Shown one piece after another: positions 8,786-16,953 of a stretch of 54,402 nucleotides of DNA. The notes beneath the pieces are model-generated. The model did not search any database. It was given only the letters and a program-made list of their open reading frames with translations, and had not been told where the DNA came from. The DNA lies in the NCBI GenBank assembly GCA_003343565.1, contig QALA01000034.1:1-54402 (forward strand). Reading direction: 5' to 3'. Position numbers and translations under genes: made by a program. The stretch's first letter is position 1. Every line of letters begins with the position of its first letter. This stretch comes from Verrucomicrobiota bacterium (GTDB lineage: Bacteria; Verrucomicrobiota; Verrucomicrobiia; Opitutales; Intestinicryptomonadaceae).

Positions 8786-10345
8786 ATGAAGGATAGCGAC
8801 AGAATCTCGCGCCTAAAGGAAAAGGTGAGGCGGCTTCCGTCGACCAGCGGCGTCTATGTGATGAAGGACGCGCTGGGAAATGTCATCTACATCGGCAAGG
8901 CGTCGAACCTCAAGAGGAGGGTCGGCCAATATTTTTGCGCGTCGGCGCGCGCCGACAGGGAGGGCCCAAAGCGCGCCGCATTGCGCGCGTCGATAGCCGA
9001 CTTCGAATACGTGGATGCCCGCAGCGACGCCGAGGCCATAATTCTTGAAAGCAAGCTCATAAAGCAGTGGAAACCGCGCTACAACACTCTTGAAAAGGAC
9101 AACAAGAACTTCCTGCTTCTGCGCGTCGAAAGCTTTGCGGAACTTCCGCGGTTCGCCTTTGCGCGCCACAGAAAGGACGACAACTCGCAGTACTTCGGCC
9201 CGTACCTCGGCACGGCCGCGCTCAGGAAGGCGCTTTCGGAGATAAAAAAGGAATTCGGCATACTGCTTTCCGACGCCCGCCCCAAGAGGCTCGCGGACGG
9301 CCGCTGGCAGCTGTACGACGACGCGCGCGGGGAAATATCAAAACACCCGAACGTCGTCACAAAACGCGAATACGCAGAGCGCGTGGAGGCCGCGCTGGAT
9401 TTTCTGCGCGGCAGGAACTCGGAGCTGGCGGAATCCGCCGAGGCCAAGATGCGCGCCGCCGCCGAAAACACGGACTACGAGACCGCCGCAAAGTACCGCG
9501 ACCTGCTTTCGGCAATCCGCGAAACGCAACGCTCCAACGCCCGCGCCAGGCTCGCCGCCGACATATCCCGAACGCCGCAGTCGGTTGCGCGGGAGGCCGC
9601 GGGGGAACTGAAGCGGATTCTCTCAATGAAATCCGCGCCCAAGACTCTCGAATGCTTCGACATATCCCACATATCCGGAAGCTTCGCCGTCGCCTCGATG
9701 GTGCGCTTTGAAAACGGGGAGCCGGCAAGGCAAAAATACAGGAGGTTCAAAATAAAGAGCTTTCTGGGCAACGACGACTTCCGCGCCATGCGCGAGGTTG
9801 TCGGCAGGCGGTATTCGAGGCTTGCCGCCGAAGGCTCTCCCTTCCCCGACATAATAGTGATCGACGGCGGAAAGGGACAGGTGTTCTCCGCGCTCAAAGC
9901 CTTCGACGAGGCCGGGCTTGCCGCCCCGAAGATAATCGGCCTTGCAAAGCGCGAGGAGACGGTCGTGACGGAGGACTTTGAGGAAATCGTCCTCCCGCGG
10001 GCCAACGAAGGCCTGAAGCTTCTGCAAAGAATACGCGACGAGGCGCACAGATTCGCCAACTCGTTCAGCCGCCAGCTGCGAAGCAGAAAAATCCGCGAGA
10101 GCATTCTCGACGACTTCCCGTCGCTGGGAGAAAAGAGAAAGGCGGCGCTCCTTGCGCATTTCGGCTCGATAGCTAAGGTAAAATCCGCCACGATAGCGCA
10201 GCTGCGCGAGGTAGACGGCATCGGATTCGAGACCGCCGCCGCGCTGAGAAACTTTTTGGACGCGAACTTTCCGGGCTCGGCTCCGGCGGACAAACCGGAA
10301 AACGGCGAACGCGCCGGGGAGGGGGCGCATGGGGACGCCGACTGA
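8786..10345 (+). CDS. uvrC: Excinuclease ABC subunit UvrC, lacking Fe-S cysteines
   Basis: Dual-incision nuclease of nucleotide excision repair, 519 residues versus about 610 in E. coli. The GIY-YIG domain is at about 17-100 (SGVYVMKD, IYIGKASNLKRRVGQYF). The UVR motif is near 215-250 (AAAENTDYETAAKYRDLL). The RNase-H-like nuclease runs from about 286 (LECFDISHISG, DIIVIDGGKGQ, RDEAHRFANSF), and a double helix-hairpin-helix covers about 440-500. All catalytic regions look intact. The stretch between GIY-YIG and UVR, which normally carries four conserved cysteines, has none; the whole protein shows only two cysteines. The gene overlaps gluQ by 17 bases. Confidence 0.96.
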   Translation: MKDSDRISRLKEKVRRLPSTSGVYVMKDALGNVIYIGKASNLKRRVGQYFCASARADREGPKRAALRASIADFEYVDARSDAEAIILESKLIKQWKPRYNTLEKDNKNFLLLRVESFAELPRFAFARHRKDDNSQYFGPYLGTAALRKALSEIKKEFGILLSDARPKRLADGRWQLYDDARGEISKHPNVVTKREYAERVEAALDFLRGRNSELAESAEAKMRAAAENTDYETAAKYRDLLSAIRETQRSNARARLAADISRTPQSVAREAAGELKRILSMKSAPKTLECFDISHISGSFAVASMVRFENGEPARQKYRRFKIKSFLGNDDFRAMREVVGRRYSRLAAEGSPFPDIIVIDGGKGQVFSALKAFDEAGLAAPKIIGLAKREETVVTEDFEEIVLPRANEGLKLLQRIRDEAHRFANSFSRQLRSRKIRESILDDFPSLGEKRKAALLAHFGSIAKVKSATIAQLREVDGIGFETAAALRNFLDANFPGSAPADKPENGERAGEGAHGDAD

Positions 10346-11240
10346 CGAAACCGCCCGCCAATACCGCGGGAGGCTCGCGCCCACGCCGTCGGGTTTTTTG
10401 CATCTCGGCCACGCGCGGACATTCGCGCGCGCCGTTCGGCGCGCAAGGGAGCGCGGCGGAAAAATTATACTGCGCATCGAGGACATCGACCGCGAACGCT
10501 GCAAGTCCGAATACGCGAAAGCCGCAATCGACGACCTGCGCGCCGCCGGATTTTCGTGGGACGAAGGGCCGGACGTCGGGGGAGATTTCGGCCCATACGT
10601 CCAAAGCCTGCGCTTTGAGCTGTACAGGCGCGCACTGCTGAATCTGATTCGCGGCGGACGCGTCTATCCGTGCGAGGTTTCCCGCTCGCGGATAAGGGAG
10701 GAGTCCGCCGCGGAAGAAGCCGCGCATGCGGCGCGCCCAAAGCCATTTGACGACGCCGAATGCGAACCCCTATTTCCGCTGCGCCTGCGCAATGCCGGAG
10801 GCGAACGCCTGGCGCGCCGCGCCGCGCAAAATCCGTTTTCGTTCAACTGGAGATTCGCCGCGCGCGAGGGCGAGCGCGTGCGCTTTTGCGACGGCAATTT
10901 CGGCGAAATGATTTTTGAGGCCCAAAAGGACTTCGGAGACTTCCTCGTCTGGCGCAAGTGCGGCGCGCCGTCCTACGAGTTGGCCGTCTGCGCGGACGAC
11001 GCCGCAATGAAAATAACCGAAGTCGTGCGCGGCGCAGACCTGCTGCTTTCCACCGCCAGACAGCTGTTGCTGTACCGCGCGCTCGGACTGAACCCTCCGG
11101 AATTTTTCCACTGTCGGCTTATGAGGGACGCGGACGGGAAAAAAATGTCGAAATCCTCCATGCGCGAATGCCGCGCGGAAAGCATGCTCATAAGGAACTC
11201 GCCCGAAGCTGCGGGGGAATTTCTCAAGCGCGACTTATGA
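10329..11240 (+). CDS. gluQ: Glutamyl-Q tRNA(Asp) synthetase GluQ-RS
   Basis: A 303-residue paralogue of the glutamyl-tRNA synthetase catalytic core without an anticodon-binding domain; such proteins glutamylate queuosine-34 of tRNA-Asp. The class I HIGH motif is HLGH at residues 25-28, preceded by RLAPTPSGF. The KMSKS loop is KKMSKS near residue 272. The length and the lack of a C-terminal helical domain separate it from GltX. The usual zinc site (CxC...YxxxC) is only partly kept: VYPCEVSR has one cysteine where two are expected. The gene starts inside the end of uvrC and converges on the next gene, overlapping its 3' end by 6 bases. Confidence 0.85.
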   Translation: MGTPTDETARQYRGRLAPTPSGFLHLGHARTFARAVRRARERGGKIILRIEDIDRERCKSEYAKAAIDDLRAAGFSWDEGPDVGGDFGPYVQSLRFELYRRALLNLIRGGRVYPCEVSRSRIREESAAEEAAHAARPKPFDDAECEPLFPLRLRNAGGERLARRAAQNPFSFNWRFAAREGERVRFCDGNFGEMIFEAQKDFGDFLVWRKCGAPSYELAVCADDAAMKITEVVRGADLLLSTARQLLLYRALGLNPPEFFHCRLMRDADGKKMSKSSMRECRAESMLIRNSPEAAGEFLKRDL

Positions 11241-12266
11241 CAGCAAGGCTGCGAGCTTTGCGGCGTCGGACTGCGAATGGCGGAAGTCGAGCGGAACGCT
11301 GACGAGCGTCTGCGCCTCCTCAAGCAGTTCGGCGCCGGAGTCTCGTCCGAACCCTCCCCAATAGACCGGAAGGCGCACCCCCGCCTCGGATAGCTTTGCG
11401 CAGGCCGACGCGCACGCGCGCCTGTCGTCAAACTTTACGAGCGGGCAGAACTTCGCCCCGACGAGCCTGCGCCCGGCGCAATCCCTCCATGCGGACAAAA
11501 ATGCGGACATATTCGCGCTTCTTGCCGACTCCAGCGCCCCGACGTCCAGCCGGCGCAATACCGCAAGCGAATAGGAACTTATGCGCGAGGCGGATTTGCG
11601 CGCGTTGAGTTTCGCCTCGGCGCGGTAATACAGCTCCTCCGCCTCCTGCGACCATTCGCCGCGCAGAGCAAGAAGGGCCGCCGCCGCAAGCGCGTCCGCG
11701 GCAAAATCCGCCATTCCCCCGCCCCGCCTAAAAAGCGGCGCCGGCGACACGGCAACGCCGCGCAGATACGCGCCGTCGGGAATGGGAAGATACTTTCTGA
11801 GCGAGGCAAACGCATAGTCGGCCACGGAATCTTTCGCCCAATCCGAAAACGGCGCGTGCGTGTGGTCCTCCGCCAGCAAGACTCCGGGATTTTGCGCGCG
11901 CCATGCCTCCCACAAGCGGCGGTCGCGAAGCCCGAAGAAATTTACCGCCAAGACAAGTTCCCCCGCGCGGGGCTTCAGAGTCTCAAAGCGCGGCGACGCC
12001 TCCGACGGAAAATCGGAAAAAAACTTCAAGTCGAAAAATTCGGAAAGCCCGCGAACGACGGCCGGACAAAAATACGTCGGCAGCCACAGCGCGCGCCGCC
12101 CCTCCAAAAGGGACGATATTCTAAAGAGGGCGTCGCGCCCGCAGGAGAGAAATTCGCAATCCTCCGCAACCGCGGCCGCCGCGCGCGCCGCATTCGCGCC
12201 GCCGGACACAAAGCGCGGCTCGGCCAGCGGAGAAAATGGAACCGGCGTTCGGCTGAAAGTCGTCAT
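11235..12266 (-). CDS. DegT/DnrJ/EryC1-like PLP-dependent aminotransferase
   Basis: A PLP fold-type I protein of about 343 residues. The Schiff-base lysine is probably in SLRKYLPIPDGAYL (about residue 156), a motif of DegT-type sugar aminotransferases and relatives. The PLP-phosphate and Asp regions are seen as SCGRDALF and LLAEDHTHAP. I chose the ATG at 12266 (MTTFSRTPVPFSPLAEP); an upstream in-frame TTG at 12302 would add 12 residues. No ribosome site is clear for either. The substrate is not readable from the sequence. It is a lone minus-strand gene, convergent with gluQ, with a long empty spacer upstream. Confidence 0.75.
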   Translation of the reverse strand: MTTFSRTPVPFSPLAEPRFVSGGANAARAAAAVAEDCEFLSCGRDALFRISSLLEGRRALWLPTYFCPAVVRGLSEFFDLKFFSDFPSEASPRFETLKPRAGELVLAVNFFGLRDRRLWEAWRAQNPGVLLAEDHTHAPFSDWAKDSVADYAFASLRKYLPIPDGAYLRGVAVSPAPLFRRGGGMADFAADALAAAALLALRGEWSQEAEELYYRAEAKLNARKSASRISSYSLAVLRRLDVGALESARSANMSAFLSAWRDCAGRRLVGAKFCPLVKFDDRRACASACAKLSEAGVRLPVYWGGFGRDSGAELLEEAQTLVSVPLDFRHSQSDAAKLAALLS

Positions 12267-12958
12267 TCGCCAAATTAGACGCTTTGAAACAAAATTTTTC
12301 AATTATTAAAATCTTTCCCGGCGAGCGTCGCACGGCGGCGCGCATAAAAAGCGGCGCGCCACAGGAGGCAGCCGCGCGCGAACTTAAAGCGCAGAAAGCA
12401 AACATATCGCAAAGTTCGGGCATTTCCGCCAATGGGCGCGTTCCCGTAAGAAAACCGCCGCCAAATTCGCAAATAAAAAACCGTATCGGCAAACGTTGCA
12501 AATTTCCGGAAAACGCTTGACCGGCCGCATGCGTTTCGGTTGGATTAAGACGCTCTTTTTCAATTTAAAAAAGCGGGGGCAAAGCGTCCCGGCGAAGGCG
12601 TCCGACGCATGTGCGCACAGATAAAAATTTTTACGAAATCTGCCGCATAAACGGCGGAATTATCCCATTTTTTTTGCGCATTGCGCCCGCGTTTTCGCAA
12701 CGCCAAAAGGCGTTCGCAAAAACCCGCCACCATTTCTTGTTCCGCATGCAAAAACCCGCGCGGTTCCCGCCGCGCGCCGGACCCCTTCGCCCGCGTTTGG
12801 CTTGCCGACGAACTCGCCGTTCGGCGGGAAAATTTCTTACTCCCCCCGCCTCCCTTCCATCTTTGGGATAAATCGAATTTGAGCGCCTACTTTCAGACTT
12901 TAAATTTGTCCCCGCGTCTCGCGCGCTGCGGGACGAAACGCACCTTCCAAATAAAAAA
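12267..12958. other. Divergent spacer before the TonB receptor, no gene seen
   Basis: About 690 bases without a credible reading frame. It contains many A-runs and GCGC-rich words. The part near the receptor holds a GC-rich hairpin-capable element (about 12905-12935, core GTCCCCGCG...GCGGGAC) that resembles one at 16296. I looked for a cobalamin riboswitch because of the receptor downstream and found no B12-box. Confidence 0.5.
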
Positions 12959-15007
12959 ATGAAAAAGATCCGCTTTGTAAAACTCGCACTGTTCGCCGCG
13001 GCCGCACTGCATTCGGCCGGAATGTTCGCAGACGGCGCCAAGCCCGGCTCCGCCGCGCAGACGGAAGCTCCGGCCGAACAAAAAGTTCCGGTTGAAGCCT
13101 CCGCCGGCACGCTCGACGCCTTCGAAGTCACCGCCATGCGCTTTGGAGACTCCATATTCGACATTCCCGTAAACGCCCAAAACATATCCTCCGAAACGAT
13201 AGAGCAAAGCGGACTCGTCAGCGTCCCCGACGTACTGCGCCGCTACGCGGGCGTGAACACCAGAAACACCGGCGGCTCCCCCTTCACGGCCGAACTGTCC
13301 ATGATGGGATTCGGGGAAAACAGCGGCCAGCGCGTGCTCGTCCTCGTGGACGGCCAGAGGCTGAACACGCTGGATTTGTCCTTCATAAACTGGGCGCAGC
13401 TTCCGCTTGAGGAAATCGAAAACATAGAGGTCATGCGCGGCCCGCAGACTGCGACATACGGAAACTACGCCGAAAGCGGAGTGGTAAAAATTTCCACAAA
13501 GCGATGGGGGCAGCCGGACTCCGTAAAAATCGGCGGATTCTTCGGAACGTACGGAGAGTACTCGGCCTACGGGCGAGCCGCGCATTCGACGGACGACTAC
13601 TACGTGTCGGCCAACCTCAACTACTACCACAACAGCGGATACATAGACAACTCCCTGAACTGGAACAAAACGGCCGGAATAAGCGCGGGGGCCAAGCTCG
13701 ACTCCAAGAACGAATTTACGCTGTCGGCCTCCGGGGGAGACGAATTTTTGCGCTGGGCCAATCCGCTTTCGTCATACGAACAAATGATGGAAAATCCGAC
13801 CGGAAATTCCGGAGTCTCCAGCGAGAGCAACCTCAACTTTGCCACAGTCTCCGCGTCGCTCGACAACAGGACCGACTTCGGCGAGGGGTCGATTCAGATG
13901 GGCGCAAACATGCGCGACATTGACACCCTATTTCCCTCGTCATGGGGCGACACCTCCAACTCCGTCACCCTCTGGACCGCGTCGTTTACCCCGCGCTACC
14001 GCCTGTATTTCGGAGAGGAAAGATTCTCATACGTCGAAGCCGGAGTGGACTTTTACTACGACAACATGCAGTCGAAGCGCTATTCCGACGGAAATTACTC
14101 GAACAGAATCGCCTCCACTGACATACAGCGCGCGACCGTCGCCCCGTGGCTCGGCGGCAGATACGCCGTAAACGAAACGGTCTCCCTGAGCGCGGCCGGC
14201 AGGTACGAGGCCGCCATAAACGACATCGACCACAACAGCGCGACCCAAAACTACGATGAAAACAAAACTTTCAACGGCCTCGCCGCGCAGTTCGGAATCA
14301 ACATAAAAATCGAGGAGTCGTGGAACGCGTACTTTCGCTTCGACCAAGTTTACCGCTATCCGGCAATCGACGAAATGGCGTCATACTGGGGCTACGGCTC
14401 GGATTCCTTCAACCCGAATCTAAAACCGGAACGCGGACAAAACTATGAAATAGGCGTAAACTTTTCAAAAGGCATATGGCGCGCAAACGCCGGCGCGTTC
14501 TTCATCCATCTCGACGAGGAGATAATGTACAACCCGCTGACCTACGCCAATGAAAACATCGGCAGCACCGACCGCTACGGGGCAAACGTAAGCTTTGCCT
14601 GCGAGCTTGAAATGATAGGAGCGTCGACCTCATGGACGTTCGTCTGCGCAAAGTTCGACGGCGGACCGTTCAACGGAAACGACGTGCCGCTCGTGCCCGC
14701 CATAGTCTCCACCACAAGGGTGTGGGTAAAGCCCGTCTCGTTCTGCCAGCTGGCGGTGGAATACGAATGGGCGAGCGAACAGTACATGGGCAGCGACTTC
14801 TCCAACTCAGGCGGCGAAATGCCGGCATATTGGACCGTAAACGTCGTCGCCAATTTCTTCGTTTGCGAAAACGTCCGCGCGTTTCTCGCCCTCAATAATG
14901 TCACCGACGAAACCTACGCCACCTGCGCCGTTTACAGCGCGTGGGGCAACAGCTGGTATCCCGCTCCCGGACGCAGCGTGCGCGCGGGCGTTGAGTTTAA
15001 GTTTTAG
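12959..15007 (+). CDS. TonB-dependent outer-membrane receptor
   Basis: A 682-residue outer-membrane gated beta-barrel. The signal peptide covers residues about 1-25 (MKKIRFVKLALFAAAAL...FADG). A TonB-box-like DAFEVTAMR lies near 53-61. The plug domain (about 65-185) contains GFGENSGQRVLVLVDGQRLN and IENIEVMRGPQTATYGNYA, typical of the BtuB/FepA family. The barrel ends with the aromatic terminus GRSVRAGVEFKF. The ligand cannot be read; no TonB, ExbBD or periplasmic binding protein is near. The gene stands alone and ends directly in a strong terminator. No Fur-box-like repeat was obvious upstream. Confidence 0.93.
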   Translation: MKKIRFVKLALFAAAALHSAGMFADGAKPGSAAQTEAPAEQKVPVEASAGTLDAFEVTAMRFGDSIFDIPVNAQNISSETIEQSGLVSVPDVLRRYAGVNTRNTGGSPFTAELSMMGFGENSGQRVLVLVDGQRLNTLDLSFINWAQLPLEEIENIEVMRGPQTATYGNYAESGVVKISTKRWGQPDSVKIGGFFGTYGEYSAYGRAAHSTDDYYVSANLNYYHNSGYIDNSLNWNKTAGISAGAKLDSKNEFTLSASGGDEFLRWANPLSSYEQMMENPTGNSGVSSESNLNFATVSASLDNRTDFGEGSIQMGANMRDIDTLFPSSWGDTSNSVTLWTASFTPRYRLYFGEERFSYVEAGVDFYYDNMQSKRYSDGNYSNRIASTDIQRATVAPWLGGRYAVNETVSLSAAGRYEAAINDIDHNSATQNYDENKTFNGLAAQFGINIKIEESWNAYFRFDQVYRYPAIDEMASYWGYGSDSFNPNLKPERGQNYEIGVNFSKGIWRANAGAFFIHLDEEIMYNPLTYANENIGSTDRYGANVSFACELEMIGASTSWTFVCAKFDGGPFNGNDVPLVPAIVSTTRVWVKPVSFCQLAVEYEWASEQYMGSDFSNSGGEMPAYWTVNVVANFFVCENVRAFLALNNVTDETYATCAVYSAWGNSWYPAPGRSVRAGVEFKF

Positions 15008-15034
15008 CGCGGCTTCCCGCTTAGCCGCGCTTTT
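15006..15034 (+). terminator. Rho-independent terminator of the TonB receptor gene
   Basis: A perfect 9-bp stem AGCGCGGCT / AGCCGCGCT (15006-15014 and 15023-15031) with an 8-base loop, followed by TTTT. The stem begins inside the stop codon of the receptor gene. Confidence 0.85.
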
Positions 15035-15574
15035 CGTTTGGCGCGCTCTCACGTTTGACGCGGCCTCCGATTGGCCGCCGTTTCCATTCTGTCGACGTTT
15101 TCGTTTAGTCGACGCTTTCCTTCAGCCGCGCAGGCCGCAATTAAAAGGCGGCTTGCGCACCGACTGTGGAAAAATTGCGCGCAAAGCCGACCGCAAGAAT
15201 GTCCCCGTCTGCGAAAGTCCCAGACAGCCGCTTAAATCGCGGCGCAATTAAAAATCTCCTAAAGCTCTCCTCCGCCCCTTTCCGACTGTGGAAGAATCTG
15301 CGCCCTTCCCCATTTGTACCCTTCCCCCAATATTCGAAAACGAAATTATCATCGCCTGCGCCGCCGGGTGAACCAAGCACGCCAAACGCCCGCTAACGCC
15401 GACTCGCCAACGCTCGCCAATGAACGCGGCGCGGGCGGACGCGCACCGCAAAAAATCGCAATTTCCCGCAGCCGTCTACGGAGGCGGAAGGTGTCGGCTT
15501 TGCAAAGCGCAAAAGGCGGACAAATGCGATGCGAATTGCGCCACAAGAAGGGAGCGGAGAAATTCCGCCGCGCG
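15035..15574. other. Non-coding spacer with hairpins and a degenerate duplication
   Basis: No credible gene. At 15055-15115 there are further short inverted repeats (GCGGCC...GGCCGC and two GTCGAC palindromes 17 bases apart). A partly conserved segment is duplicated: GCAATTAAAA at 15137 and 15244, and CCGACTGTGGAA at 15160 and 15282. The rest is A-run and GCGC-rich filler up to the 3' end of the DUF2062 gene. Confidence 0.5.
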
Positions 15575-16156
15575 TCATCGGAAAGTTTTTGACGCCGCGC
15601 TTTTCTTTTTTCCAAAAAAATGCGCACCCGGCGTGCCTGTCCGCCGATGTCCGAAAACCGACGCGAAAACGTACGTCAACAGATAGAAGGCGAACGAACA
15701 CACAACCGCCAAAATCAAACTTCCCACTGCAACCGGATACCCGACGTCCCCGCAAATAAAATCCGAAAACGTCCCTATTCTCTCCCAAAACGGCGTGTGC
15801 AAATGCGCGAAGGAATCAAGCTTGCCCGCAAATTCCGAAAACGAATACGCCTCCATTCCCAGAGCCTTTACGCCCAACAGATAGTACGCGTAAAACAGGA
15901 ACGGATCCGTCAGCGGATTCGACGCCATAGTGACAGCCAGCGCCATGACGATGTTGAAGTTCGAGAATCTCCACCTGCGTAGCAGCAGCCATATTCCGAA
16001 GCACAGCGTGCTCTGTATCGGTATCGGCAAGAGGGCAAAGAACACGCCCATTCCCAAACTCAGGGCCAAATAGCGCGGATTTCCCATATTCGCCCTAAAT
16101 TCCCCATAGACATTCTTGCGAAAAAAATCGCAGATTTTTTTTGACAGATCGGACAT
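15575..16156 (-). CDS. DUF2062 family membrane protein
   Basis: A 193-residue inner-membrane protein matching the DUF2062 pattern: an amphipathic N-terminus (MSDLSKKICDFFRKNVYGEF), then a Gly-rich membrane segment (YLALSLGMGVFFALLPIPIQ), the N/D-P motif in the second segment (TMASNPLTDPFLFYAYYLLG), and a C-terminal membrane helix near 140-165. The tail is basic. Family function is unknown; members are often near lipid or glycosyltransferase genes. It is separated from the thioesterase gene by 347 bases, so it probably has its own promoter. Confidence 0.88.
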   Translation of the reverse strand: MSDLSKKICDFFRKNVYGEFRANMGNPRYLALSLGMGVFFALLPIPIQSTLCFGIWLLLRRWRFSNFNIVMALAVTMASNPLTDPFLFYAYYLLGVKALGMEAYSFSEFAGKLDSFAHLHTPFWERIGTFSDFICGDVGYPVAVGSLILAVVCSFAFYLLTYVFASVFGHRRTGTPGAHFFGKKKSAASKTFR

Positions 16157-16503
16157 TTACGCGCGCCGTTCTCCTTGTTGTATTGACAGCCGCTTTCGGA
16201 ACGGGGCGCAAAAAAATCCGCCGTCGCCGATTTGGCGCACGGGAACAAAATCTCCGCGGCTAAGCGATAACATTGCGCAAGGGCTCATTTTCAAGTTTGT
16301 TCCCGCGTTTCGCGCGGCATCGGGCGCGATGTGCGCGCCCGCCGAAAACGAAACGCGACCGCCCGAAAAATTCGGCGCGCGCACGCCGGATTGCCATCGC
16401 CCGCGCACGCCGCCCATCGGGAAGAAGTTGCTGTTTTGGCGGCCTTTCCCTTTTCGAAAAAACCGGCCTTTTGCGCCGACCGATATGAAAAATATCAAAA
16501 AAA
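16157..16503. other. Non-coding spacer with a 10-bp inverted repeat
   Basis: No gene visible. It holds the inverted repeat CGGGAACAAA (16240-16249) and TTTGTTCCCG (16296-16305) separated by 46 bases. The right arm sits in a motif that also occurs upstream of the TonB receptor (about 12905). Confidence 0.5.
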
Positions 16504-16881
16504 CTATTTCTTCACTATGAAGCGCGACTGGAAAATCGCGTACACATCGCCCCCGTCCGGAGAGTGCAAAGACACGTCGCACACGGCGGTCTTTTCGTTG
16601 CGAAACGGCACGCGCGCCGAGGCCCAAACCTCGGCCCCGCGGGGACACGGGCGCAGATAGTTTATCGCGGAATTGGAGCTGACGGCCGTCACGTCGCCGG
16701 TGTTGACCGCGAGAGCTGCGGCGTAATCGGCCAGCGAAAAGAGAAATCCTCCGTGCGCTATTCCAACGCCGTTTAAAAACTCGTCCCGCGCAAATGCGCG
16801 CACGCGGACGCTCCCGTCGGCGGACTCAATCTTCTCAAATCCGAGCGTCTCGGCCAATCTGTCGAAATCCGTATTCGGCAT
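16504..16881 (-). CDS. PaaI-type hotdog-fold thioesterase
   Basis: A 125-residue hotdog-fold protein of the PaaI/YbgC acyl-CoA thioesterase group. The diagnostic motif is AHGGFLFSLADYAAALAVN (about residues 44-62), where His-Gly-Gly and the Asp of LADYA form the active site. The typical SNSAINYLRP strand follows. The frame is open for 23 more codons upstream, but that segment is Arg/Phe-rich and family homology starts near MPNTDFDRLAETLGF, so 16881 is chosen. Substrate unknown. It lies 72 bases after ilvE. Confidence 0.88.
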   Translation of the reverse strand: MPNTDFDRLAETLGFEKIESADGSVRVRAFARDEFLNGVGIAHGGFLFSLADYAAALAVNTGDVTAVSSNSAINYLRPCPRGAEVWASARVPFRNEKTAVCDVSLHSPDGGDVYAIFQSRFIVKK

Positions 16882-16953
16882 GCGGCAAAAAAACTCCAAG
16901 CCCGATGCGAAAAAGCGCAAGGCTTTACGCCCGCGCTTTCGTCCGGGCAAAAA

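Noticed and set aside
12267..12958. Cobalamin or other riboswitch upstream of the TonB receptor.
   Set aside because: No B12-box or other conserved riboswitch core could be found by eye; only a GC-rich hairpin is present.
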